A DNA stretch of 64,000 nt from Viscum album. Its lineage: Eukaryota; Streptophyta; Magnoliopsida; Santalales; Viscaceae. The stretch's first letter is position 1. The number at the start of each line of letters is the position of its first letter. The notes beneath the pieces were generated by a model that saw only the letters and a program-made list of their open reading frames with translations, was not told the DNA's origin and did not search any database. This document shows, piece after piece, positions 12,001-22,959 of this stretch. Location: contig OY728137.1 in the NCBI GenBank assembly GCA_963277665.1, positions 1,172,260,670 to 1,172,324,669 on the forward strand. The letters are read 5' to 3'. The position numbers were made by a program, and so were the translations under genes.

Positions 12001-12343
12001 CCCATGTTATGAAATTATGATCTCTTTTGCAGGTTAAGATTTCCAAAAGATATGTTTTTTTGAATATGATGTGATTGATATTTCTTTTGTTTACCCTTAC
12101 TGAGCATTTGAGCTCACCCTTTTTATGTTTTATTATCCCCAGGATATAAAGAAAGGTTTTAGGTAAAAAAAGGAAGATCTTTACGGGAGATGTTGAAGAT
12201 CTTTCGCCACGATTAGAATATTATATTTCGAGTTTCCAAAGACACTAAACTATTACGGTCCTAGTGTGTGTGTTTTTGTTATGTACTATGTATTCCGCAA
12301 AAGTAATGTAATGTCTATGTACGTTATGCTTCGGGTCTCTACA
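9050..12343 (+). repeat. 3' LTR of element A
   Basis: 3294 bp and homologous throughout to 2982-6297. A 30-bp segment of the 5' copy (about 3131-3160) is missing here, near 9203. TATA is at 10863 and the donor-like GTAAGGG near 11085. Like the 5' LTR it lacks the roughly 680-bp leader segment of B and C. Confidence 0.95.
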
Positions 12344-12348
12344 AAGAA
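12344..12348. other. Right target-site duplication of element A (AAGAA)
   Basis: Exact copy of 2977-2981, directly after the LTR end ACA at 12343. Confidence 0.9.
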
Positions 12349-12388
12349 TTTATCTCATTTTGGTAATGTTATAAAATATAGTTTTTGA

Positions 12389-12511
12389 GAAAGGAAAACA
12401 CGCAGACCAAATGACAACCTGTCGCGTCGGACAATGCTATGGGAATCAAACCCAAATCCAGAGTGCGATTGGGATTTATCACCTACTATTAAACTATGTG
12501 AAGTCCGTGGT
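12389..12511 (-). mobile_element. tRNA-derived SINE in element B (degraded)
   Basis: Homologous along its length to the SINEs at 8253 and 53026. On the minus strand the B box reads GGTTTGATTCC (12441-12451), one base from the canonical box, and the A-box region is AATAGTAGG-like. It occupies the same relative position in the internal region as in A and C. Many mutations match the age of its host. Confidence 0.7.
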
Positions 12512-13644
12512 TAGTGTGACTAATTAATTTTAGTTATATAATTTTATTGATCAATAATACATTGATTCAGGATCTTAATTCTTATCAAATGAATCCCCTT
12601 AGTATAGGAAAATCATTTGGTGATTAAGTGATAAATGTAATTTTGGAAGACATTCGCTCTTTTGGGAACACTATATGACTAACGAAAATAAAATACTATA
12701 GGATTTCAATTGAGGAGTAATGGTGGATTTTTATCTATGTTTTTATTTTGGATTTATAGTGATTTCGGTTATTTATGGAAATTATTAACCTATAATAGGG
12801 AATATGTGATTAGGTTAATTAATTTTAAGTGTGTGACTTTAAGAGTAGTTGATGCCTTTTAGAGATATAATTTTACATTGAAGACTACATAACCAAATTC
12901 TTTTATGTATTGGGTTTAAATATTGGTTTGGATTATATGGATGGATTTTAAGGACAATGGTTTATTGAATGGTTTTTATTTAACATTGGGGTATTGTTGG
13001 TTTAATTTTAGAATTTAAGATTATTTTTTCATTATCTAAAGGATAATTCTTTTGGGGGATCATATGATACTGTACTAACCATTTTGGTTTTGATAAATCT
13101 CTAAAGAAAAGGTAAATATATTTTTTATCCTTTGTGTGTCATTTGATTCTCTTGAATTTGATTCTAGCTCTTCCGGTGTGACCAAGTCATCTAGAATAGT
13201 CATAGTTTGAAAAAAATGTGTTAGTGGTAGAAATTTATTAAATAATGAAACTATACTTAATAAGTTAGTATATATCTATATGTTCTGAGTAAATATCAGA
13301 AATAAATTCCTCATCTTTGTGAAATATAACTTAAAAAAACATTGTCTGTTTACTTTTCCTACTGGGAAACTAATGACCATTTGTCCCATCATAAGTTTGT
13401 GGTTTTCTTGTTGTTAAATTTACCCTGATCATGTTTTCTATCACTATCCATCAAAACATGACACTTATTTTATCTTATATATCAATGATTTCATACATGG
13501 AATCCTATTATGTGTTTTCATGGGTGACCCTTGTACTTATCTTTCTTTCTTCTAATGTGATAGTTTTATTGAATCTCTTTCCGATGTGGGACTTTCAATT
13601 ATGATTCCAATACCATTTTTAAAAATATCAAGGTAGCAATTTCC
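12512..13644 (+). other. Non-coding 3' internal region of element B
   Basis: Continues B after the interruption by A. No gene. Around 13425-13500 it matches, with divergence, the TGTTCTCTACCACTCTCCAT stretch of A and C. Confidence 0.6.
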
Positions 13645-13659
13645 AAAAGGTGGGAATAA
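13645..13659 (+). other. Polypurine tract of element B
   Basis: AAAAGGTGGGAATAA immediately precedes the 3' LTR start TGTAACACCCC. Confidence 0.75.
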
Positions 13660-15200
13660 TGTAACACCCCAATCTTCCACCATACGTTTCCCTTTGAATA
13701 ATGCAATAGCTTGCATTGTACGCAACATCGAGATTCTAACACACTCTGACAAATCAAACCATCCATAATGAAGAGTAATAACCACTTTTTTAAATTTTAT
13801 TAATTTTAACTTTTAAAATGGACTTCATTTATGGATTCATAATATCAAAATTATATTAGGGTGAATTGTCTGTATTTTTCTAAAAACGTTCAATTTTTGA
13901 TGAATAGTGAAAAACACCGAGTTATTATTTAAAATTGACTTTTTATTTAAATAATTATTTATATTAATTAAATTTATTTTAGATCAAAATAGATACATAA
14001 TACCTATATATTTTCTATGTAATTCATTGGAGTCAGTTTATAATAATTTTAGATATATGAAAATTTTATTTATCTTTTTCCAATCTTTTACCCACCTCCT
14101 TGGAGCATTTTCAAATTTACATGAAACGTAATTTTATCGCTTTTTTGAGTTGAATATCAAAAATCCAAGAGACACAGTTGATATCTGTAAGTAAAATGTG
14201 GCTCAATAAGAAAGAAATAATTTTTTGTGAATAGTATCTTTTTTACTTTTATTTACCATAGTTAAAAGTAAATAGGGTAATTAAGGGTAAAATGACATTA
14301 TTATTACACTAACACATGTCTTGATTATATTAGATAAGTTTAATTTGACCAAAATCAACCTTTGGAATAAAATATGTTCCATTAGGTACACTTGGATAAG
14401 ATTAGGACATTTATTATTATTTAATTCAATGAAAAGTTAAAAGTGTTAAATTCAATGTTTAATAACTAAACCATTTTTAATATAGGGTTACACATAAGAT
14501 AAAATAAACTATAAAAATTAAGTATAAATATAAAGATATTTCCTACATAATTTTATTTTATTTATATTTTTTAGAGATTAAATAATTGAATTTACTTATG
14601 ACACAAGGATGATGCAGAAATTACAGTATTAATGAAATAATAGAATAATGATATTATAAATATCCAAATAAATTTAATTTGAGACTTTTTAGGAATTAAA
14701 CTAATTTTCTAGGTTAATATTACATATTATAATTTGTTAGATGAATTGTTTCGAATTAATAATGCTGTTATTAATTTAGAAAAAACAATATACCAAACAG
14801 TCAAAATTGACATAAAAGTGTTTTTAAAAGAAATATTATATAATTAATTGATATTATATTACTAAAAATATAAGGATCATCCAAAAAACTTATGTAATTA
14901 TAGTTGTATCATTAATTAACCACTTGGGGTTATTTTAGAAGAATATAGTATGTTTATTAACCATATAATATATAAATACAAAGAGACATGTTAAATGTCA
15001 AACTATTTAACTAAGAGTTAAATCTAAAATATAAAGTTAATATAGTGACCCAAACCTATCTAAAACCTATTGGATGATTGGTTTTCAACCCATAACCACC
15101 TTATCCTTTAAATAATTTCTTTTTGAGCGATTATAAAGCAAAAATTATTTTATTATAAAATAATACTTCTAGCTTTTCATAAGATGCCTCTCACCCCTCT

Positions 15201-15207
15201 TATAAAA
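15201..15207 (+). promoter_or_regulatory. LTR TATA box, element B
   Basis: TATAAAA in CACCCCTCTTATAAAAGGGAACC, matching the conserved core promoter module of A and C. Confidence 0.8.
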
Positions 15208-15544
15208 GGGAACCCCACCTTCTCTTTAATTCACACCATCAAAGCCTTTTTTTCTCGTCCATCCTCTACCCAGATACCCTCTAAAATTTCCTCCTTTCAT
15301 CCTATATTCCTTAATTTAGTCATAAAGACATCATAAGGAACCCTTTTTATCAAATCAAAAGGAAGAACCCGAAGAAGAGGTAAATATTTCATCACCCCTT
15401 TCATGTTCTTTTCTTCTTCCACTTAATCTTTCTCTGTTGTCTCCATTATAAAATAATAAATCCAGTATAGTTTATATAATGTGATATTATTATAAATATG
15501 GCACCACCATATTCATTATTCTATCCATCATTTTAATCACATGT

Positions 15545-15589
15545 CACCATACGTGCGTACGTACGGCTTACCGTCTCCATGTCGTGGTG
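15545..15589 (+). promoter_or_regulatory. GC-rich hairpin 1 in element B LTR
   Basis: CACCA..TGGTG forms the outer stem and ACGG-CTTA-CCGT an inner stem around the CGTACGTACGG core. The one change from C in the middle stem (CGT to TGT) is compatible with a G-U pair. Confidence 0.55.
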
Positions 15590-15735
15590 TAATTGTTATT
15601 CAATACATTATTATTTGGTTTGGAATAATAATGATGTAAAATTTATGTAAATAATAAATATAACATGATAATTATTTTTAATATATGATATACCATCCAA
15701 TTATGTATTATATTAGTATCAAACGAATGATATTG

Positions 15736-15777
15736 TCGCTCGTGTGTACGTATGGATTACCGTCTACATGAAAGAGA
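15736..15777 (+). promoter_or_regulatory. GC-rich hairpin 2 in element B LTR
   Basis: Same loop type as hairpin 1 with a different outer stem (TCGC-T-CGTG / CATG-AAA-GAGA). The inner stem is ATGG..CCGT. Relative to C, two changes leave wobble pairs and one creates a mismatch. Confidence 0.45.
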
Positions 15778-18171
15778 TGAGATTCACTCCTCGTCGTAAT
15801 CCATTAAAGACTAATTTTCATTAGATGATTAAAAATAATGTTTAATGACTTAATATAATCCTGAATATGAATAAGATACATCCTGTTCATAAGAAACACT
15901 ACTTACAAAACAAATCATATAGAGGAAAACGAATCAGTTAACTCATGATACGACGATAATACTAAAATATTATTTTCAAAGCAATATTAAAAGATCATAT
16001 ATGACAACATATTAATGTATATAATTATTTTATAATTTAATAACAATTATTTCACCATTATACTAGAGGTTAAACTACCCTCGACCAAGGAAAATTACAA
16101 AGTAAGGCGTTTCTTATCTCACTTTTAATTCCGTGAGATTTCCATTGTTCACCATTAATTTATTGCATGTGTTGTTATGTGTACTACCATTTGATATATA
16201 TTATCATGATCCTTTTTATATTAATTTTATTCTATGAATGCATTGTTATTTATTATCATTTTGTCAAATGAATCTATTGATTACAACGTAGTAAGGGATT
16301 TTCATCTCAATTTTTACTCCCGTGAGATTCATGCTATATTGCCACTATTTCCGTTTTGTGGTGTATATAATGCCCATGATTTTATTCATTCTGTAATATA
16401 ATACAATTTATGGGTATTTAAATCTTCATTTTATGATCCTTCTTTCTAGGTCTGTATGTTTCTTATGTTACCAAATCAGTACGGGAACCTTTTAACCCAA
16501 TTTCTATTCCTTGGGTTAATCTTCTAATTCATAATTAGGTAATGATATGATTATGTAGGGAATCACTATGTATTTATTTATGTTGTAATTTTCACTCCCA
16601 TTTGTGTGTATATACATTTTATACACATAATCACACCATTCATAAATTCTCAAGTTATCGATATGAACTTGATAAGAGTAATTTTAACTAAATCTATATT
16701 TATTGAGTTAAGTATCCAATTCATTGGTGTTGTTTTTACAAGAGTATGTGTGAATTCCCTTTGATTTATTTACACTGAATATCCAATAATATTGAGTGTA
16801 TTTATATTTTTCACACATAATTATGTTGTTGATTTATCGTTAACCTAAGGATATGGTCTTTATAAGATATTTCATCTCAATTTAAATTCCATTGAGATTT
16901 CTCTGTTGTTATACACCAATTCACTTTTATATGGTGTATATAAAGTATTTTGACAAATAGTATCATTAATCCCTTTATTCTCATGATATTATAATGTTTT
17001 TATTACCTCAATTATTTTTATTCAAGTGTCTCTCTTTTGGTTAGGAACTCTAAGTAAAATATCATTTTAAATGTTTTAATGATTTATTATTCTAAATCTT
17101 TCTCATTAATGTGCATGTTTTAAAAATGGTTTTAAGGATGTGTATATATGGACATTGATGTTTAAAAATTTAAATTACTTTTAAATTTTTCAAAGTGGTA
17201 TGGTACAATTTGATTGAAAAATCTATTTTTAAATGGCTTCATGATAAATAGTGAGACTTTTTAATGTTTTCAAGAAAAAGGGGGATATTTCTCTTATATA
17301 GTTTTGATGATTATTTTCATCTATGTCAATATCATTCATAATTATCTATTGAGGTTGATATATTATAATACAGTCTTCCATATTTTATTGAATGGGTTAG
17401 GTTTCACTGTGGATGTGCTATTTTTATACGATTCATGGTTTGTGGTTAAAATATTGACATTTCGTATTCTAGTTTTAATAATAATGTTTAGATTATGTTT
17501 AAACCATTTCATATGAGGAATGAATTAGACTTATTAAGTGGAAGGTGGAGACCATTATAGCTCATCGATGCATCGGTATGTCTTATGAGACAAACTAGTG
17601 TCTTGGCATAAGGCTTTGACAATATATAATTTGTAGTCTTTGCACAAGGCCTTGACTAGGTGGTTATGAAAGTTTGGCATTATTAATTCCATAATAATGA
17701 AAGAGGCTATTGATATTGCATGTGATTATTTGAATAGTATAATATCCAAGTGAATAATTAAATGGAATTATATTATTTTTATTTTTTCCATATTATGATG
17801 CAGTTCAAGTTTAAAAATTCTTTTGTTTTAGTCTTATACATTGCCTTAAATGATTATTTATGAATGTTTCTGTTATATTCTTATCCTTACTGAGCATCTG
17901 AGCTCACCCCTTTCTATGTTTTATTTTTCCCAGGATGTGAAGATATATATTATGACAGACCTGCAGGGACAGTATATGGGATTTCAGTGTTGTCTATGGA
18001 AACAATGTTGTTTTAGTTTTACATTTTATGATGTAATGTAAACCTTATTAATGTATCTAGTACTTCCAAGGCTAATGAACTAATCAGTTTTTTGAGACAT
18101 GATCTTTTGTGATCATGCTAACGATACGCAATAATGCACCGACTCTAGATAACTATGTTCAGGGTGTTACA

Positions 18172-21100
18172 AAAAGCTTCAAATAAATTTCTTTCCCCAC
18201 TTCTACTTATGATTTATGGACAACATGGCTATCCTAGCCATTGAAGTTAACACACCATTGTTCTTGTTCCCTGATCATGACATGCTTACCCACTGAAACA
18301 TCAACGATATTTTTTATACATCAATGTAACATAAATACAAAACCATCTACACTCTAGGTAGTATGATAAATAAAATTATCATTGAGATAATAAAAGATGA
18401 AGAGTTCTCATTCCTCTATGTTCACATCTTATAAAGAAACATTCAGAATAAAATCATGTTCTAGTGTAAGTACTATGACCTTCATGATGGGGGAACATTA
18501 CTGATGAGTGGGTGTGGTCGTACTATGTAGGCTTTATTATTTAGGATTATGGGGTCAAAATTAATCACATAGGGTTTTAGGAAGTAGTTTGGATTTCTCA
18601 ATTCCATGTATACTAACAACATGAACTACTACTCAAGCTTCTCAACCAGTGGTCCATGGGAACTAACACCTTATAGCATAATCATACTGAAGTGGGGATC
18701 AACCAGTGGGACCCCCATTTCATAAGTGATGTTACACTGATGGGATTCCAATATAAGGAATTTATTCTGTCACCTAATACCAATAGAGATTGTTAGCATC
18801 CCCCATTGTATGATTGATTCTCATTGATGGGTTGACACAAGTATTAAAGTGTAATTCTCTATTTCATTGGCAAGTTTCATTTCAGAAATGGCTCAGTATT
18901 TTCTTGAATATTCCATCTACAAAGATTCCATAGTGGGTTAAACAATGTCCAACGAAGAAATAGAGGATTAAATTGATATCTTATTGGTTGTTCCTAGAGG
19001 AAAGGCACAAATATGAGTGAGGTTACAACATGAAGGAAGGTTGTAAGCTGATTTTTTATACTGTATTTCATCCCACCTTCCTTAGAAGATGGATTCTTTT
19101 ATTGTGGGATGCACACATTGGCCTAAAAACAAGGTTTCTCATAATAGTAGTGATAATGGTGACCGAAAACTGAGTGAAACTGAGAGTAGCGATGCTAGAC
19201 CATATCGATTGTTATATGGGAAATGAAACGAGAGAAAGTATGCCCATGTGAATATGTGGTCTATTCGAATTTATAAACATCTAGATAGAAGTTCATTTTA
19301 GGGACTACTAATTTCCAAATTCAAATATCTTCCTTTATTCTATCATTCCACCTTCACTAATCCCCCCATCAGGGATCAACTGGTAGCTATTAATGAATTT
19401 TGGGTTACATTCATTATTATAAACACTGTAAACTTCACCTTCAACCATTCTTGACTCCTTTTGTAAAGATTTTTGATAAAGTATATATGATTCTAGAGTG
19501 GTGGGAGTATCTTCAGACCATTCTATATGAAACATTGGTCACAATAATAGATGCTAATACATATTTCAAGCCATATACTCATTCTTGGTTCACTCGGATG
19601 TTTTAATTCATCTAACAGCTGATGAAGCAAGTTTACATAGGGATATTAATATAAAGGTATCCTTGTATCTTTCATCAATTATAGTGGATGTTCACCAGTG
19701 AAGGCATGGGGAAGTTTATCTTGTTTTCAACCACCAACATCAATGACGGTCTCGATCAAACATATTCTATCAATTAGATAGTGTTATATCCCTGTGCAAT
19801 CTTAATTCAACATGTGAGGAGAGTTGAACTATCTGGAAAGGAATGGGATTTGTTTGTTAGTATTAATGCTACATTACAATATACGCATCCAATATTGAGG
19901 GATCCATATGTGGAATCAATATAGTAATCTTAGGTATCTTCTTCACCTTTCACTCCTAATGGGTTTGACCTTTAGTAGTATTGAGTGCCTAAGAATGCAG
20001 AGAGATCTCAGGCAGGGAGCAGTAGAACTACAGTGGTCCCATGAAAGAATTTTTAGTATCTATTGTATCTAGCTTTAGATACATCCTTTCATATCCATTG
20101 AGTATCCTTGGGAATGTTTTTTTTGACAATTGTAGTGGATTAGTTATGGTTAATTCTAACTGGGTGGGATCATGTATTCATAGGTTGTTCTATGCTGGAC
20201 TAAATTCTAGGGTACACTTCCTTGAGATATTTTTATACCTTTTGGATATAGATCATTTTTTGCTAGTGTGAGGGAAGTGATACATATGTTAACTAAGTAT
20301 TAATGATGTTTACTAGAGATCCTAATATGAAAGAATCTTCTAATGTATCAACCCATGATGTATCATCCCTCAGTGATGAAAGGAAGTGAAATAGTGATGA
20401 GGAATCCCAGAGATCAACTATAGATCAAGGAAATACCTAGGAGAGAAGAGAGGTCACCCCTAAGGGTGATGACTAGAATGATCTTCTTTTTTGTGAGATA
20501 ATATTAGTTTGTATAAAATACTCTCTCTTCTGGCATCTCTCCTTTTTTAAAAGGTTATAAATTATGATTAATATTATAAAGGAGACAGGTGATGAAGAAT
20601 AAGTGTTCTTAGTTAGTGGGGAAGAGGGTTCCTTAATGGGTACCATTGGTTACACATTAGATTCAATGCTAAAGGAAACTAAAATGGTAGGGTCTGATGA
20701 GGAGGTTGTAATGTTGGTTCGAGACCACCCGACACACTTATTCTTCAATAGGGGACCAATACAAGGCATTGAAATGATGTAAACCACTAATAGTGAGGCA
20801 GACTTCCTAGGGTGACTCATTGTTGATATTTATATTCCTCAAGGTAAGACTAAACATCAACCAGTCTGGTCCTCTTTATAGTTCCATAGAGTCATTTTAG
20901 TCTATTTAATAAATAAGTTTTTTATATATCTCTCACCCAACATGTACGGAGTGGTCTGGTGTTGGCTGATGAGGATCCGACTAGAGTTGAAGAGCTTTCA
21001 ATGGTTGAATTCTATTTTGAATCTTCTAGTCCAAAATCCACAAAAACTCTTTCTTTTTTTATGTATTTCACCTATACATGAACCACATTTTCCCAATCTA

Positions 21101-22959
21101 TTGTAAATATTCAAAAAAATTGGCATTTTCTTTATTAAAATATTTTATTGAGAGGTTGTTTTCCTCACAAACTGCTATAGTTGGGGAACTTATGTCACCT
21201 CTCCCAATGTTTGAGCCAACTATGGTGGAGTTGGTAATTTAAGATGATTCAACCATAATTTTGGGATGGAAACCCATCACATATGTTGGAGATATATCCA
21301 AATAGGTGTAGCTCATTTTGGTATAATGTTTTGTTTCCAATGAATATTTAGATGCAGATTAACTCCCTCTAGACCTAGACACCAACCCATTTGAGAAGAT
21401 CTTAGAAGAAGAATCGACTGCCACTATCCCCATGGCCTTCTTAGATTATGAACATACACTACTTGAGTAATGTGATTATTCTAGGACTTACATCATTGAA
21501 GAGAATATCATCATCAAGCATAAATTGTAGAGAAGCATGAAAAACATTATTACCCACAATTCAAATTGACATCTAGTTAGTTGGATGGGGACCATCTTCT
21601 AATGGCTCTGAAAAAAATGGAATTTCGGGGTGGAAACATGTTATTTACATGATATGATATATGATTATCATACTGAGTGGGTGCACATGGAATTTCTAGA
21701 GTTATCCAACACTTGGAACTGACGTAAATCTAATAGAACCATGAAGCTTGAGTTGATTATCATATATTATTATGACTATAAGAGAACATGGATGAGAATA
21801 TATTGTTCATTAATTCCCAGAATATATCATCATCATGTTAGTGGACCAACTACTCGTGTCCAGGTCTCAACAAAAATATGCGACATCTTAGATAGATTAT
21901 TTCTAAGATAAGTGGTTCTGGGTGAAAATTAGGGCTGGAGAGCATCACCCCATAGATAAGGAGAAAGAGTCAGAGATCATAAGGCTACTACATGTTTGAG
22001 AGGTCACATTCTACAGGCTATATGGGCTTGAGCACCCAAATTCTAATGTGGTCACTATGAATCATTATAGTTTTCTGGACAAAAATTGAGGGGCTCTAAT
22101 GTGTGTATGACCCTTGTGAAATTTTAATGATTATTTTTTAAAAAATCCTCATATGAATGAACATGTTTATTTTATTTCACCTCACTATCACACTTTAATC
22201 ACATTAATGAGAAAACCAATAATCAATCCATATGCCCATGTGAGTTATGCACATTGCGAGAAACAAGGGGTGATCATGAGATTACTAACATATGGGAGAT
22301 TTATAGACAATGGTTGAACACTCAAGGCCTAAATAATTCATCTACAACTAGGAGGGTAGAGACTATGAAGGTTTTAGTTGGATATTATGACACTCGGCAT
22401 GGCTGACATTCTTTATGAATGCATTCATGTGTACAAATGGACTAATTCCAAGGGGTTTAATTCTACCTGAAGAATGGAGGGATGAAGAGCATAAACTAAG
22501 ATTCCTAATATATAGAACAAAGTTTGGGAGGAAAGATGATAAATGATAAATGATAACAATGTTTGAAACACAAAATACCATATCATTTTGTGGAGGATGG
22601 AGATAAACAAATGAGGGTTGAATATTGTCAATTTTTTTCATGAGACATATTTGAAAATTTCATCTGAAGAATTTATGGATGTTTTCCAATGATAGTTGGT
22701 GAGATAGCATGGCAAGGAACCATTACTATTAGGGGTATTATTTGTAATAATTAAATAATGGGGATCCAAACAAATGGATACATTAATAGTGAGGATGAAT
22801 TATGGGGAATGTTTGTAAGATGTTCAATACACTCAGAATTTCGCCGATGTTGTTTTGACCACGTTGGGTGGGTGTATTAGTTCGAACAAAAGAGAGACTC
22901 GTCTTCAATGTTTATTTTTATCTTAGATGCCTAGTGACAGTCATGGATAATGAATGATG
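18172..22959. other. Decayed, partly coding-like sequence of unknown origin
   Basis: Lies between B's 3' LTR and the repeat zone of F. No RT, integrase, transposase or LTR signature is visible. Several plus-strand stretches read well between scattered stops: about 19805-19922, 20670-20780, 21790-22090 and 22270-22400. This suggests an old, mutated protein-coding segment in the orientation opposite to F. The short open frames at 19335-19606 occur on both strands and neither is convincing. It could be part of F, an older element, or host sequence. Confidence 0.4.
21790..22090 (+). pseudogene. Unrecognised decayed coding-like stretch
   Basis: The plus strand reads PRIYHHHVSGPTTRVQVSTK and on to about 21910, then after a frame break WFWVKIRAGEHHPIDKEKES and, past one stop, EVTFYRLYGLEHPNSNVVTM. 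The mixed polar and hydrophobic composition looks protein-like, but I do not recognise the family. One frameshift and at least two stops make it non-functional. It lies beside the Tat/Ogre-like element F but on the opposite strand. Confidence 0.35.

Larger units (their letters stand above)
2982..12343 (+). mobile_element. Element A: complete gag-only LTR retrotransposon with 5-bp target duplication
   Basis: Both ends are defined. LTRs at 2982-6297 and 9050-12343 start TGTAACAGCCC and end CTCTACA. PBS TGGTATCAGAG is at 6300, a purine tract at 9037-9049, and AAGAA flanks both sides. The 2.75-kb interior carries a nearly full gag with one premature stop, then about 1.4 kb of non-coding sequence with an embedded SINE. 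There is no protease, RT, RNase H or integrase, so the element is non-autonomous. It is inserted in element B in the same orientation. LTR divergence is visible but moderate, including a 30-bp deletion in the 3' copy. Confidence 0.95.
15380..16066 (+). other. Putative leader intron 1 in element B LTR
   Basis: GAAGAAGAG|GTAAAT at the left end and CACCATTATACTAG at the right (687 bp). The flanking exon-like sequences match C, and the interval is absent from A, where AGAAGAG runs straight into GAGTTTC. It contains two GC-rich hairpins (15545-15589 and 15736-15777). Splicing is inferred. Confidence 0.55.
1..18171 (+). mobile_element. Element B: gag-only Ty3/gypsy-like LTR retrotransposon, split by element A
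   Basis: The sequence at 1-1711 matches about 16438-18171, so these are the 3' part of the 5' LTR and the corresponding part of the 3' LTR. The internal region is 1712-2981 plus 12349-13659, about 2.58 kb without A, and holds a degraded PBS, a broken gag and a SINE but no pol. Element A interrupts it at 2981/12344. The LTRs differ by many substitutions and small indels, so B is clearly older than C. The 5' boundary and left target duplication lie outside the window; the right flank starts AAAAG. With its 4.5-kb LTR and gag-only interior, B fits a non-autonomous class (TR-GAG/LARD-like). Confidence 0.85.
13660..18171 (+). repeat. 3' LTR of element B
   Basis: 4512 bp, beginning TGTAACACCCC and ending AGGGTGTTACA, so the ends are near-perfect 11-base inverted repeats. 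It contains TATA at 15201, a putative intron 15380-16066 with twin hairpins, and three related leader modules near 16102, 16290 and 16862. It also holds the GAGCTCACCCC..TTTCCCAGGATGTGAAG acceptor-like block at 17900-17943. Longer than A's LTR because of the intron and the repeated modules. Confidence 0.9.

Noticed and set aside
19335..19535. A possible plant mobile domain-like run (TPTTLESY) on the minus strand
   Set aside because: Only a short resemblance; the opposite strand is equally open here and no other motif of that domain was found.
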